Positions 6,912 to 11,381 are shown, numbered from the stretch's first letter. The stretch: DNA of 11,381 bases from Methanoculleus sp. (GCA_023230425.1 JALNXI010000042.1:1-11381); one strand, 5' to 3'. Notes: a model not told the origin generated them from the sequence alone. Numbers and translations are program-made.

Positions 6912-7898
6912 TCACGGAAGCATCCCGGCGCTGCGGAGACCGTCGTCTTCCGCAAACCCGCACATCAGGTTCATGTTCTGGATCGCCTGACCGCTTGCGC
7001 CCTTGACCAGGTTGTCGATCGCCGAGACCGCAACGACCCGGTCGCCCTCGCTCTCCACCGCCATGTCGCAGAAGTTCGTCCCCCGGACGGCGGCAAGGGT
7101 CGGTTTCTGGTAGCGGACGAAGAACTCGTCCTCGTAGAACTTCCGGTAGAGCGCCTCGACCTCTTGCTGCCCCATCGGCTCGCGGAGGAGGATGTGGGCC
7201 GTCGTGAGGATGCCCCGGTTCACCGGGAGGAGGTGCGGCGTGAAGTAGCACCGGGCGTCCGAGCCGAGCCGGGCAGCTTCCTGCTTCATCTCCGCAAGGT
7301 GGCGGTGGTTCGTCCACTTGTAGGCGCTGAAGTTGTCGCCGACGTTCGGGTAATGCGTGGTCGCGGAGGGCGAATTTCCGGCCCCTGAGACCCCGGTCTT
7401 TGAGTCGTAGATGATGGTGTGGGCGTATTTGGCGAGCGGTGCCGCCGCGAGCGTCGCCCCGGTCGGGAAGCATCCCGGGTTCGCGACGAAGGACGCGCCC
7501 CTGATCTCGTCCCGGTGGAGTTCGGGCAGGCCGTAGGGGGCCTCGAAGTAGGCCTCGTGGGGCACGCCGTAGGTCTTCTCGTAGACGTCCTTCGCGAGCC
7601 GGTAGTCGGCAGAGAGGTCGACGGTCTTAATCCCCCGCTCCACCAGCGTCCCGGCCACCTTCATCGCCGCGGTGTGCGGTACGGCGAGGAAGGCAAAGTC
7701 GGCATCGATATCGCCGGCTTCGGTGTTCCGGAACGCAAGATCGGTCAGCCCCCGGAGGTGGGGATGGACGGAGGCGACACTGACCCCATCCAACTTTCGG
7801 GATGTCGCAGCGACGACATCTGCGGACGAGTGGTGTAGCAGGAGACGCATTAACTCGCCGCCGGTGTATCCGGATGCACCGATGATCGCAATTTCCAT
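6912..7898 (-). CDS. argC: N-acetyl-gamma-glutamyl-phosphate reductase
   Basis: A 328-aa enzyme reducing acetylglutamyl phosphate to the semialdehyde with NADPH, the step after ArgB. The N-terminal Rossmann motif is GASGYTGGE (7-15). The catalytic cysteine is Cys143 in VANPGCFPTG. SGAGNSPSATTHY (about 170-182) and the C-terminal NLVKGASGQAIQNMNL are family signatures. Length is normal for the short ArgC type. It is the first gene of the operon argC-CBS-argJ-argB. The ATG at 7898 has no Shine-Dalgarno site, and AT-rich promoter elements lie within 15-32 bases of it, so a leaderless mRNA is likely. The next in-frame ATG is past the Rossmann motif, so this start is required. Confidence 0.97.
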   Translation of the reverse strand: MEIAIIGASGYTGGELMRLLLHHSSADVVAATSRKLDGVSVASVHPHLRGLTDLAFRNTEAGDIDADFAFLAVPHTAAMKVAGTLVERGIKTVDLSADYRLAKDVYEKTYGVPHEAYFEAPYGLPELHRDEIRGASFVANPGCFPTGATLAAAPLAKYAHTIIYDSKTGVSGAGNSPSATTHYPNVGDNFSAYKWTNHRHLAEMKQEAARLGSDARCYFTPHLLPVNRGILTTAHILLREPMGQQEVEALYRKFYEDEFFVRYQKPTLAAVRGTNFCDMAVESEGDRVVAVSAIDNLVKGASGQAIQNMNLMCGFAEDDGLRSAGMLP

Positions 7899-7910
7899 AA
7901 GGAAGATGTG

Positions 7911-7930
7911 TCTTTTATAGAATCTTAAGG
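7911..7930 (-). promoter_or_regulatory. Candidate promoter of the arg operon
   Basis: In the 26-base gap before argC the minus strand carries CCTTAAG (7930-7924, centre 29 bases from the ATG) and then CTATAAAAG (7919-7911). The second is the better TATA match but lies only about 18 bases from the ATG, too close for a normal start upstream of it. CCTTAAG is at the right distance for a leaderless transcript. A similar CCTTAAG lies 31 bases ahead of the ADP-ribosylglycohydrolase gene. Confidence 0.4.
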
Positions 7931-8830
7931 CTTTGTGGTGTATCGTTCGTAGAGCTGGGCCGCCATCGACTCGATCTCATCCTTTCCTTCGAGTCCTTCG
8001 AGGAGATCCCCTGGCAGCGCGGTTTTCCCGTAGACCGCACCCGCGTAGGCGCCGCAGATGAACGCGATGGTGTCGGTGTTCCCGCCGACGTGCGCAGCAA
8101 CGGTGAGGAGACTTGTGACGTCTTTGATGCGATAAATCAGGAAGAATGCGAGTGGGACAGTCTGGTAGACGGTTACGTCGTTCCCGATAACAGAAAGGGC
8201 GCTCTCTAGGCTGATACCTTCGTTTGCAAGGCGGACGGCGTCGTGGATCTTGTTGCCGAGGGCAACGTCTTCGAGGCTCGCGTGCTTCTCGGCGAGGGAG
8301 AGTGCGTCGGATCGGCCGCGGACGGCGTAGTGGACGAGCATCGCGACGGTGACCGCACCGGCGTGCGCCGCCGGGTGGGTATGGGTGATGCTGCAGGCCT
8401 GGACCACCCGTTCGGTCACATCGACCGGGTCGCCGTAGGCGAGCGCGAACGGGATGGCAATGCTGATGCAGCCTGCGGTGTTGGAGGCGACCCCACCCGG
8501 CTTCTTCCCGGAGAGAAGGAGGTGCCGGCACGCGGCGTCCACGGCGCCATCGGGAAACCGGAGCTCGTCGTTCATGTACATCCGGGCAAGGGCGGCCGCA
8601 TACCCCTGATCCGAGTAGGTGCCGTCGGTGAGCAGCCCGGCGACAAGAAGCATCATCTGGGTATCGTCGGTGAACTGCCCGGGTTTTAACCCGGCGTTCG
8701 GGTGTCCCCGCCACGCCCGGCGGTATCCCTCGTGGAGGCGCTGGAAGTCGGGCGGGGTGCTCTCCCGCGCCATCCCGAGCGCATCGCCGATGGCGGCCCC
8801 GAGAAGACAGCCCTTGAACTGATCGAGCAT
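7925..8830 (-). CDS. ADP-ribosylglycohydrolase (DraG/ARH family)
   Basis: A 301-aa, all-helical, magnesium-dependent hydrolase expected to remove ADP-ribose from a modified substrate. It starts with KGCLLGAAIGDALGMA (6-21), followed by the metal motif FTDDTQM (53-59) and the second metal motif HVGGNTDTIA (about 247-257), all diagnostic of the family that includes Rhodospirillum DraG and human ARH3. The length is normal and no domain is fused. DraG reverses DraT modification of nitrogenase reductase in nitrogen-fixing bacteria; no draT, nif or macrodomain gene is in this window, so the substrate here is open. It lies 26 bases upstream of argC on the same strand, but AT-rich elements before each gene suggest separate promoters. 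The ATG at 8830 has no clear Shine-Dalgarno site. Confidence 0.93.
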   Translation of the reverse strand: MLDQFKGCLLGAAIGDALGMARESTPPDFQRLHEGYRRAWRGHPNAGLKPGQFTDDTQMMLLVAGLLTDGTYSDQGYAAALARMYMNDELRFPDGAVDAACRHLLLSGKKPGGVASNTAGCISIAIPFALAYGDPVDVTERVVQACSITHTHPAAHAGAVTVAMLVHYAVRGRSDALSLAEKHASLEDVALGNKIHDAVRLANEGISLESALSVIGNDVTVYQTVPLAFFLIYRIKDVTSLLTVAAHVGGNTDTIAFICGAYAGAVYGKTALPGDLLEGLEGKDEIESMAAQLYERYTTKP

Positions 8831-8856
8831 TTGAATAGTATCTCTCTAAGGATTCC

Positions 8857-8864
8857 ACTTAAGG
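8857..8864 (-). promoter_or_regulatory. Candidate promoter box of the ADP-ribosylglycohydrolase
   Basis: On the minus strand CCTTAAGT lies with its centre about 31 bases before the ATG at 8830, in an AT-richer patch. It shares CCTTAAG with the element ahead of argC. The spacing fits a very short leader. Only two examples are visible, so the motif may be chance. Confidence 0.3.
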
Positions 8865-8879
8865 GTTGTTGTTGGGCGA

Positions 8880-8909
8880 TGGGAGGGACCGGGCGCCCTG
8901 CCGGTGTCC
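8880..8909. other. GC-rich imperfect stem-loop in the 114-base gap
   Basis: Read on the minus strand, GGGACACCGG can pair with CCGGTCCC across a short loop, leaving a 2-base bulge (8 bp). The loop contains the palindrome GGGCGCCC. It lies downstream of the small ORF ending at 8945 and upstream of the ADP-ribosylglycohydrolase start. There is no T-tract, so a terminator role is doubtful. Nothing else is seen in this gap. Confidence 0.25.
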
Positions 8910-8944
8910 CGGATGCGACAGGCGGGGGCGAGGGCGGTTAACGC

Positions 8945-9046
8945 TCACGTGAGGTATTCCTTCATCACAAAGAGTAGGCGCGCATCCGCGTTCAACCCCT
9001 GCACGAACTGTTCCCGCCCGTCACCGAAACCCGTGAGTACGGTCAC
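8945..9046 (-). CDS. Probable 33-aa small protein coupled to the TolB-like gene
   Basis: A GTG at 9046-9044 overlaps the TGA stop of the propeller gene (sequence GTGA). Five bases ahead of it lies GGGAGG (9057-9052), the strongest kind of ribosome site, inside the last codons of that gene. The product begins MTVLTGFGDGREQFVQGLNA and ends LLFVMKEYLT, a normally composed peptide with the same GC-rich codon choice as its neighbours. It has no signal peptide, cysteine or recognisable domain, and could form one amphipathic helix in its second half. Function is unknown. It could be a true small protein made with the propeller or the remnant of a longer gene; the good start site favours the former. 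Its frame continues upstream as an open shadow, but only this start has a ribosome site. Confidence 0.5.
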   Translation of the reverse strand: MTVLTGFGDGREQFVQGLNADARLLFVMKEYLT

Positions 9047-10233
9047 AGCCGCCTCCCGACCCGGATTGCGAGCACCCCGCAGGAGAGCGCCAGGACCGCA
9101 GAGAGAGCACCGAAACCCTGCGCGGCGACGGCCGGGGCGTTCTGGACCGCCACGAAGATGTCGTCTCCGTCGCTCACTGCGATCGCTCGCCCGTCGGGGG
9201 ACCACTGGTGCATCCGGAAGGTTTCATACCCCGGAGCAAGAGGTTGCGGATCCGAGCCTCCGTCATCCGTCACCCAGACCGACAATGAAGGGCAGGACTG
9301 CGAGTAGAACGCGATCCTGGCCCCGTCCGGGGACCAGAGAGGTGTAGTATCAGCGTTTCCCGAGGTCAGGTGCCGCAGGCTGCTCCCGTCGGCGCTCACG
9401 ACCCGGATCTCAAACGCGACCTCGCTAGAGGAGGTCTCGGGAGTCTGCACGGCATAGAGGAGCTTGTCCCCGTCGGGAGTCACCTGCTGTTCACCCGATC
9501 CGTCGACCACTCGGATCACGGCTGTACCGGAGGCCCGGGAGAGGTAGGCGATCCTGTCGCCCCCCGGGTGCCACCGGGGCATCAGGGTGTCGCCCGAGGG
9601 AGTAAGCCTCCGCCCCCCGCTGCCGTCCGGGTTCACAATCCAGATATCGGCTTCCCTCCGGATCTCCGAGAGGTTGATAGCCGTTGCTGCACGACCACCA
9701 TGCTCATCGGCAGCCATCTTCAGGATATCCGCGCCTCCGAAGAAGCACGACGTATACGCGATCGTCCTGCCGTCCGGGCTCCACTCCGCCCCGTAGCCCT
9801 GCGGTCCGTGCAGCCAGGGGATGACGTTTGCCCCGTCGGTCACCTGCACCGGGCCGGTTCCAGCGGCGTTCATCACCCAGAGGTCGTATGAGCCCGATCT
9901 GTCGGATATAAAAAGGATCTTCTTTCCGTCGGGGGACCAGGGATTCGTGAAGAAGAAGTCCCGCGACCCGGCCGGAGTCAGGTTTGTCCCGGCAGTCCCG
10001 TCGGCGGCCATCACCCGGACGGTCATCTCCCCGGTGCCGGGGTCGAACGAGGTGTACGCGATCCGTTCGCCGTCGGGGGACCAGAACGGAAACCCGTCCG
10101 ACTCAGGGGTATCGGTGAGCCGGAGGACCTCGGCCGCGGCTGCGGTCCCGGGGAAGAGGCAGATCGCAAGAGAGATACAGAGCCTTTCACGGTTCACGCT
10201 ATACGCCGTCAGGGATTGATTGTACAGGAACAC
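9043..10233 (-). CDS. Exported TolB/PD40-type beta-propeller protein with C-terminal anchor
   Basis: A 396-aa protein with seven WSPDG-type repeats at residues 51, 99, 151, 221 (WHPGG), 252 (TPDG), 300 and 344, each followed by a hydrophobic strand such as RIAY. This is the PD40 pattern of TolB-like propellers, which mediate protein contacts outside the cytoplasm. The N-terminus has a signal peptide: Arg15 and Arg17, then CISLAICLFPGTAAAA, with cleavage near Ala34. The C-terminus (QGFGALSAVLALSCGVLAI then RVGRR, 372-395) has the layout of the PGF-CTERM archaeosortase signal, with Gln in place of the Pro. It is probably surface-exposed. The GTG at 10233 is preceded by GAGG with 4-base spacing. 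A GTG at 10197 would give a tidier signal peptide but has no ribosome site. No TolA, TolR or Pal partners are nearby, so the bacterial Tol role should not be assumed. Confidence 0.85.
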   Translation of the reverse strand: MFLYNQSLTAYSVNRERLCISLAICLFPGTAAAAEVLRLTDTPESDGFPFWSPDGERIAYTSFDPGTGEMTVRVMAADGTAGTNLTPAGSRDFFFTNPWSPDGKKILFISDRSGSYDLWVMNAAGTGPVQVTDGANVIPWLHGPQGYGAEWSPDGRTIAYTSCFFGGADILKMAADEHGGRAATAINLSEIRREADIWIVNPDGSGGRRLTPSGDTLMPRWHPGGDRIAYLSRASGTAVIRVVDGSGEQQVTPDGDKLLYAVQTPETSSSEVAFEIRVVSADGSSLRHLTSGNADTTPLWSPDGARIAFYSQSCPSLSVWVTDDGGSDPQPLAPGYETFRMHQWSPDGRAIAVSDGDDIFVAVQNAPAVAAQGFGALSAVLALSCGVLAIRVGRRL

Positions 10234-10300
10234 GTAGCCTCATCGGCCAGTATTGGCACAGCAGAGGCACAATGGCATTTAGCTTGGGTCGTAACCTCGA

Positions 10301-10308
10301 CTTTATAG
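10301..10308 (-). promoter_or_regulatory. Candidate TATA box of the propeller gene
   Basis: The minus strand reads TATAAAG, about 70 bases before the GTG at 10233, which would give a leader of roughly 45 bases. On the plus strand the same site reads CTTTATA and is followed by GGAGGGAGGGGGAG and an ATG (10322) opening a 36-codon frame, so the direction is ambiguous. The minus-strand use is preferred because it serves a real gene. Confidence 0.35.
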
Positions 10309-10342
10309 GAGGGAGGGGGAGATGGAGACGAAGCCCCTATGT

Positions 10343-10567
10343 CTACTGAGCCGACCTGCTCGAAGTGCCGGGGTAATAATACTCATACCGCCCATACTGG
10401 CCGTCCCGGCTGGCTTTCACGATCACTGTTAGGTCACAGCTGTAACCTATCCCGCGACATTCTTTCTCGTAAAACGTGATACAACCGCTTGCGGACCATT
10501 CCACCGTAACGTATCGCGTGCCGTCCGCCTTTGGTATAATTTTGCAGAGATAATCTTTGCTAACGCG
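10343..10567 (-). pseudogene. 3' fragment of a small cysteine-containing protein gene
   Basis: On the minus strand 74 codons are open between a TAA (10570-10568) and a TAG (10345-10343). The translation is clearly protein-like: KDYLCKIIPKADG near its start, VTVEWSASGCITFYEKE in the middle, GIGYSCDLTVIVKASRDGQY and a tyrosine-rich end. Four cysteines and the strand-like pattern suggest an exported beta domain. There is no Met and no ATG or usable GTG near the start. A possible true start exists upstream in another frame: ATG 10634 with GGAGGGG 6 bases ahead, opening only 24 codons. This fits a frameshifted or 5'-damaged gene. A 14-base tandem repeat (10587-10614) lies in the joining stretch, but removing one copy does not restore this frame. 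Codon third positions are less GC-rich than in the left part of the window. Family not recognised. Confidence 0.42.
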
Positions 10568-10570
10568 TTA
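10561..10570. repeat. Perfect 10-base palindrome
   Basis: TAACGCGTTA is its own reverse complement. It contains the stop codon that closes the upstream side of the 10343-10567 reading frame. It may be chance or a protein-binding site. Confidence 0.4.
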
Positions 10571-10586
10571 TACTTGAGTGCATGGA

Positions 10587-10614
10587 CGGGACCACATGAA
10601 CGGGACCACATGAA
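10587..10614 (+). repeat. Tandem duplication of a 14-base unit
   Basis: CGGGACCACATGAA occurs twice with no gap (10587-10600 and 10601-10614). A 14-base duplication changes the reading frame of anything coded across it, and it lies directly upstream of the start-less minus-strand reading frame. It is not part of a longer array. Confidence 0.85.
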
Positions 10615-10647
10615 CCAAGAAGTTGATCGGCCATAGTTAGCCCCTCC

Positions 10648-10667
10648 GGAAAATATTCGGATTTTCC
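10648..10667. repeat. Inverted repeat, AT-rich
   Basis: GGAAAAT (10648-10654) and ATTTTCC (10661-10667) are perfect inverted copies separated by 6 bases. Within it, AAATATT could serve as a plus-strand promoter box for the foldable segment that follows, and GAATATTTTC as a minus-strand box ahead of ATG 10634. Confidence 0.5.
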
Positions 10668-10680
10668 AGTCTTTTGTGTC

Positions 10681-10796
10681 TACACTGCAGAAAAATCAGG
10701 TGTCCTGCCGTCGCGGGCTGTGCAATCGCACCCCTGGCAGCAAGCACAGGGATCGCTAAGGAAAAAGCATCCTTTGACGTTTTTGTTTATTTGCTT
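10681..10796 (+). ncRNA. Possible structured RNA with T-rich end (speculative)
   Basis: A foldable core at 10705-10740 pairs CTGCC with GGCAG, then GGG with CCC, then GTGC with GCAC around an AATC loop (12 bp in all, with one asymmetric internal loop and a 2-base bulge). A second small hairpin (AAGGA 10758-10762, TCCTT 10770-10774) is followed by a T-rich stretch (10780-10796), which is how many archaeal transcripts end. An AT-rich box (10651-10657) lies about 27 bases before 10681, taken here as the start. No known RNA family is recognised. The boundaries are inferred and the whole could be decaying sequence. Confidence 0.2.
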
Positions 10797-10797
10797 T

Positions 10798-10819
10798 CCT
10801 CCTTCTAACTCTCAGGAGG
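10798..10819 (+). promoter_or_regulatory. Hairpin masking an AGGAGG ribosome-site sequence
   Basis: CCTCCT (10798-10803) can pair with AGGAGG (10814-10819) over a 10-base loop. The masked AGGAGG is 17 bases from the next ATG (10837), too far for direct use; a second, unmasked GGGAG (10825-10829) lies 7 bases before that ATG. It could be a translation switch for the small ORFs downstream or part of the end of an upstream transcript. Confidence 0.25.
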
Positions 10820-10836
10820 CAGACGGGAGTGCTGAT

Positions 10837-10923
10837 ATGAAAACCACTCCTTGGATATGGAAAGCTTCCGCTCGAACAGACCGCCTCTCTTTGGCTTCAA
10901 ATATCTACATGGTGAGGAGGTGA
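10837..10923 (+). CDS. Possible 28-aa ORF upstream of a second small ORF
   Basis: ATG 10837 has GGGAG 7 bases ahead and encodes MKTTPWIWKASARTDRLSLA and eight more residues to TGA 10921-10923. The stop lies inside the strong ribosome site of the next small ORF, an arrangement seen in translation coupling. An in-frame ATG at 10720 would lengthen it to 67 aa but runs through the foldable segment and T-rich tract and has no ribosome site. The peptide has no recognisable motif. Low confidence that it is expressed. Confidence 0.18.
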   Translation: MKTTPWIWKASARTDRLSLASNIYMVRR

Positions 10924-10924
10924 T
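10915..10924 (+). promoter_or_regulatory. Full-length Shine-Dalgarno sequence
   Basis: AGGAGGTGAT matches the complement of the conserved 16S rRNA 3' end (ATCACCTCCT) over 10 bases and lies 6 bases before ATG 10931. It is the best ribosome site in the window and stands out because it serves only a 38-codon frame. Confidence 0.5.
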
Positions 10925-10930
10925 GGATTG

Positions 10931-11047
10931 ATGCAAACATCTGGTATAGGCAGGGTGGTTCAATACGAACATACTGATATACGTGCTCGAAGCACACTCA
11001 TCTATTCGAAACCACGACCAAGCTGTGTTTCAGGTTCCAGGACCTAA
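10931..11047 (+). CDS. Possible 38-aa small protein with ideal ribosome site
   Basis: ATG 10931 to TAA 11045-11047 encodes MQTSGIGRVVQYEHTDIRAR followed by a Ser/Pro/Arg-rich tail ending SGSRT. A 10-base AGGAGGTGAT lies 6 bases upstream. The product is basic, with one cysteine, no membrane segment and no known domain. Its second half overlaps several inverted repeats, and the tail looks out-of-frame in composition, so this may be the intact start of a gene whose body has been lost or shifted near the insertion sequence. Translation is plausible; function is unknown. Confidence 0.3.
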   Translation: MQTSGIGRVVQYEHTDIRARSTLIYSKPRPSCVSGSRT

Positions 11048-11073
11048 GCAGAAATTGGTCTGACCTGCCTATA
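10945..11073. repeat. 129-base segment bounded by a 10-base inverted repeat
   Basis: TATAGGCAGG (10945-10954) and CCTGCCTATA (11064-11073) are perfect inverted copies; with one indel the match extends to TGGT(T)ATAGGCAGG. Inside are GTGCT-CGA-AGCAC (10983-10995) and a nested set: GACCAA/TTGGTC (11016-11021, 11055-11060) enclosing AGGT/ACCT (11032-11035, 11042-11045). This could be a folded RNA, a MITE-like remnant or chance. No flanking target duplication was seen. Confidence 0.4.
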
Positions 11074-11079
11074 ACCACG

Positions 11080-11132
11080 CAGCTATGTTCCCCACAAGTA
11101 GAAAAAGACACAGGGTGAAGCGACCATAGCTG
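11080..11132. repeat. 8-base inverted repeat with long loop
   Basis: CAGCTATG (11080-11087) and CATAGCTG (11125-11132) are perfect inverted copies separated by 37 bases. It lies in a stretch without coding capacity between the 38-aa ORF and the insertion sequence. Confidence 0.4.
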
Positions 11133-11148
11133 GTTTTCATGCTCATCT

Positions 11149-11165
11149 ATGAGCCGCTGGCTCAT
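11149..11165. repeat. 7-base stem-loop directly before the insertion sequence
   Basis: ATGAGCC, loop GCT, GGCTCAT. It ends 5 bases before the predicted IS end. A competing hairpin, GCTCAT-CT-ATGAGC (11141-11154), shares one arm. It may be the target site or part of the ancestral sequence. Confidence 0.45.
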
Positions 11166-11169
11166 GGCG

Positions 11170-11381
11170 CGCTGTGTTGCATAAGTCTGGTCCTTCGACC
11201 CAAACGTAGAAGATGCCGGACGCCCCGCCCGCCCCTTCATGCCACAAAGAGAATGTTGGGGACGCCCGTACCCCGATGATCGTGACTGGGGTATATATAA
11301 TGAGCTCCTGGTCAAGCGCGGTGAGTTCTTTCTCTCGCTTGACTTCATCGACCAGTGGGATGACCAGCTCGCCCGGATGAA
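11170..11381 (+). mobile_element. Left end of an IS5-family insertion sequence, right end outside window
   Basis: From 11170 the sequence CGCTGTGTTGCATAAG resembles the terminal repeat of IS903-type members of the IS5 family (from memory GGCTTTGTTGAATAA; 12 of the 15 compared positions agree). A transposase gene in the same direction starts about 70 bases further in, the usual distance for these elements. The exact end could be off by a few bases because the matching right repeat and the target duplication are not in the window. The 9 bases just outside are CTCATGGCG, the size of duplication IS903-type elements make. Confidence 0.6.
11239..11381 (+). CDS. IS5-family transposase, N-terminal 47 codons
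   Basis: ATG 11239 opens MPQRECWGRPYPDDRDWGIY, followed by NELLVKRGEFFLSLDFIDQW and DDQLARM at the window edge. The pattern D-W-x-x-Y-N-x-x-L-V-x-R-G-[ES] near the N-terminus, then an acidic W/D stretch, is characteristic of IS5-family transposases, including many in Methanomicrobia and Methanosarcina. The catalytic DDE residues lie beyond the window. The frame is open upstream to 11185 but without a start codon, so ATG 11239 is chosen; no good ribosome site precedes it, as is common for IS genes. GTATATATAA (11290-11299) lies inside the coding sequence and encodes part of GIYN. Whether the element is intact cannot be judged. Confidence 0.75.
   Translation, partial: MPQRECWGRPYPDDRDWGIYNELLVKRGEFFLSLDFIDQWDDQLARM

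Noticed and set aside
5847..7388. 513-codon open frame on the plus strand
   Set aside because: It lies antisense to argJ, the CBS gene and argC. Its translation is rich in Arg, His, Pro and Asp in the manner of antisense GC-rich DNA and shows no domain, while the minus strand has clear catalytic motifs.
9043..10233. Reading the propeller as a true Tol-Pal TolB
   Set aside because: The PD40 repeats match, but archaea have no outer membrane, no tol partners are present, and the C-terminal anchor does not occur in TolB.
10322..10432. 36-codon plus-strand ORF preceded by CTTTATA and a purine-rich run
   Set aside because: The start context is good, but the peptide is the antisense of a much more protein-like minus-strand frame and looks like shadow composition.
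10560..10634. 24-codon minus-strand ORF with GGAGGGG ribosome site
   Set aside because: Not listed as a gene on its own because it runs straight into a stop and its peptide has no pattern. It is kept only as a possible original start for the damaged gene at 10343-10567.
10950..10975. GGTTCAATAC resembling a tRNA T-arm
   Set aside because: The flanking bases cannot pair as a T-stem, and no acceptor, D or anticodon arms fit around it.
10998..11348. 116-codon minus-strand open frame
   Set aside because: It runs antisense through the insertion-sequence end and the start of its transposase. The plus-strand transposase motif explains the sequence.
1..11381. CRISPR array or defence island
   Set aside because: No regularly spaced repeats of 20-40 bases and no Cas, restriction or toxin-antitoxin proteins were seen. 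The only tandem repeat is a two-copy, 14-base unit.

Overview
The window reads as chromosomal DNA from a GC-rich methanogenic archaeon, most likely of the order Methanomicrobiales and Methanoculleus-like. This is inferred from gene content and style: a PAS-rich soluble histidine kinase with an HDIRN H-box, archaeal AT-rich promoter boxes about 27-31 bases ahead of start codons with no Shine-Dalgarno site, a stand-alone AroQ-type chorismate mutase, and an acetyl-cycle arginine operon. No rRNA or tRNA was seen, so the species cannot be fixed.

Layout. 2-3406 (+): the 3' part of a very large sensor histidine kinase (six visible PAS domains, GAF, HisKA-like, HATPase) whose 5' end lies outside the window. 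3426-4010 (-): a small M50/site-2-protease-like membrane metallopeptidase, convergent with the kinase. 4110-4394 (+): a 94-aa chorismate mutase, divergent from the peptidase across a 99-base gap holding two back-to-back candidate promoters that would give nearly leaderless mRNAs. 4402-7898 (-): a four-gene arginine operon in the order argC, a two-CBS-domain protein, argJ, argB, with a 4-base spacer and then two ATGA overlaps. 7925-8830 (-): a DraG/ARH-type ADP-ribosylglycohydrolase. 9043-10233 (-): an exported TolB-like beta-propeller with a PGF-CTERM-like tail, its stop overlapping the GTG start of a probable 33-aa protein (8945-9046).

The right end (about 10240-11381) is different. It is visibly more AT-rich and has no intact ordinary gene. 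It holds a protein-like reading frame on the minus strand without a start (10343-10567), a 14-base tandem repeat, several inverted repeats, a foldable segment followed by a T-rich tract, two tiny ORFs with good ribosome-binding sites, and, from about 11170, the left end and first 47 codons of an IS5-family insertion sequence that runs out of the window.

How the genes work together: ArgB, ArgC and ArgJ carry out acetylglutamate phosphorylation, reduction of acetylglutamyl phosphate and acetyl recycling. ArgD, ArgF, ArgG and ArgH are not in the window. The CBS protein is locked into the operon by translation coupling and is the best candidate for an unassigned regulatory partner. Most of the window is ordinary metabolism and signalling. 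The less expected points are the CBS gene, the coupled 33-aa ORF, substitutions in the chorismate mutase active site, and the structured, IS-bearing right end.
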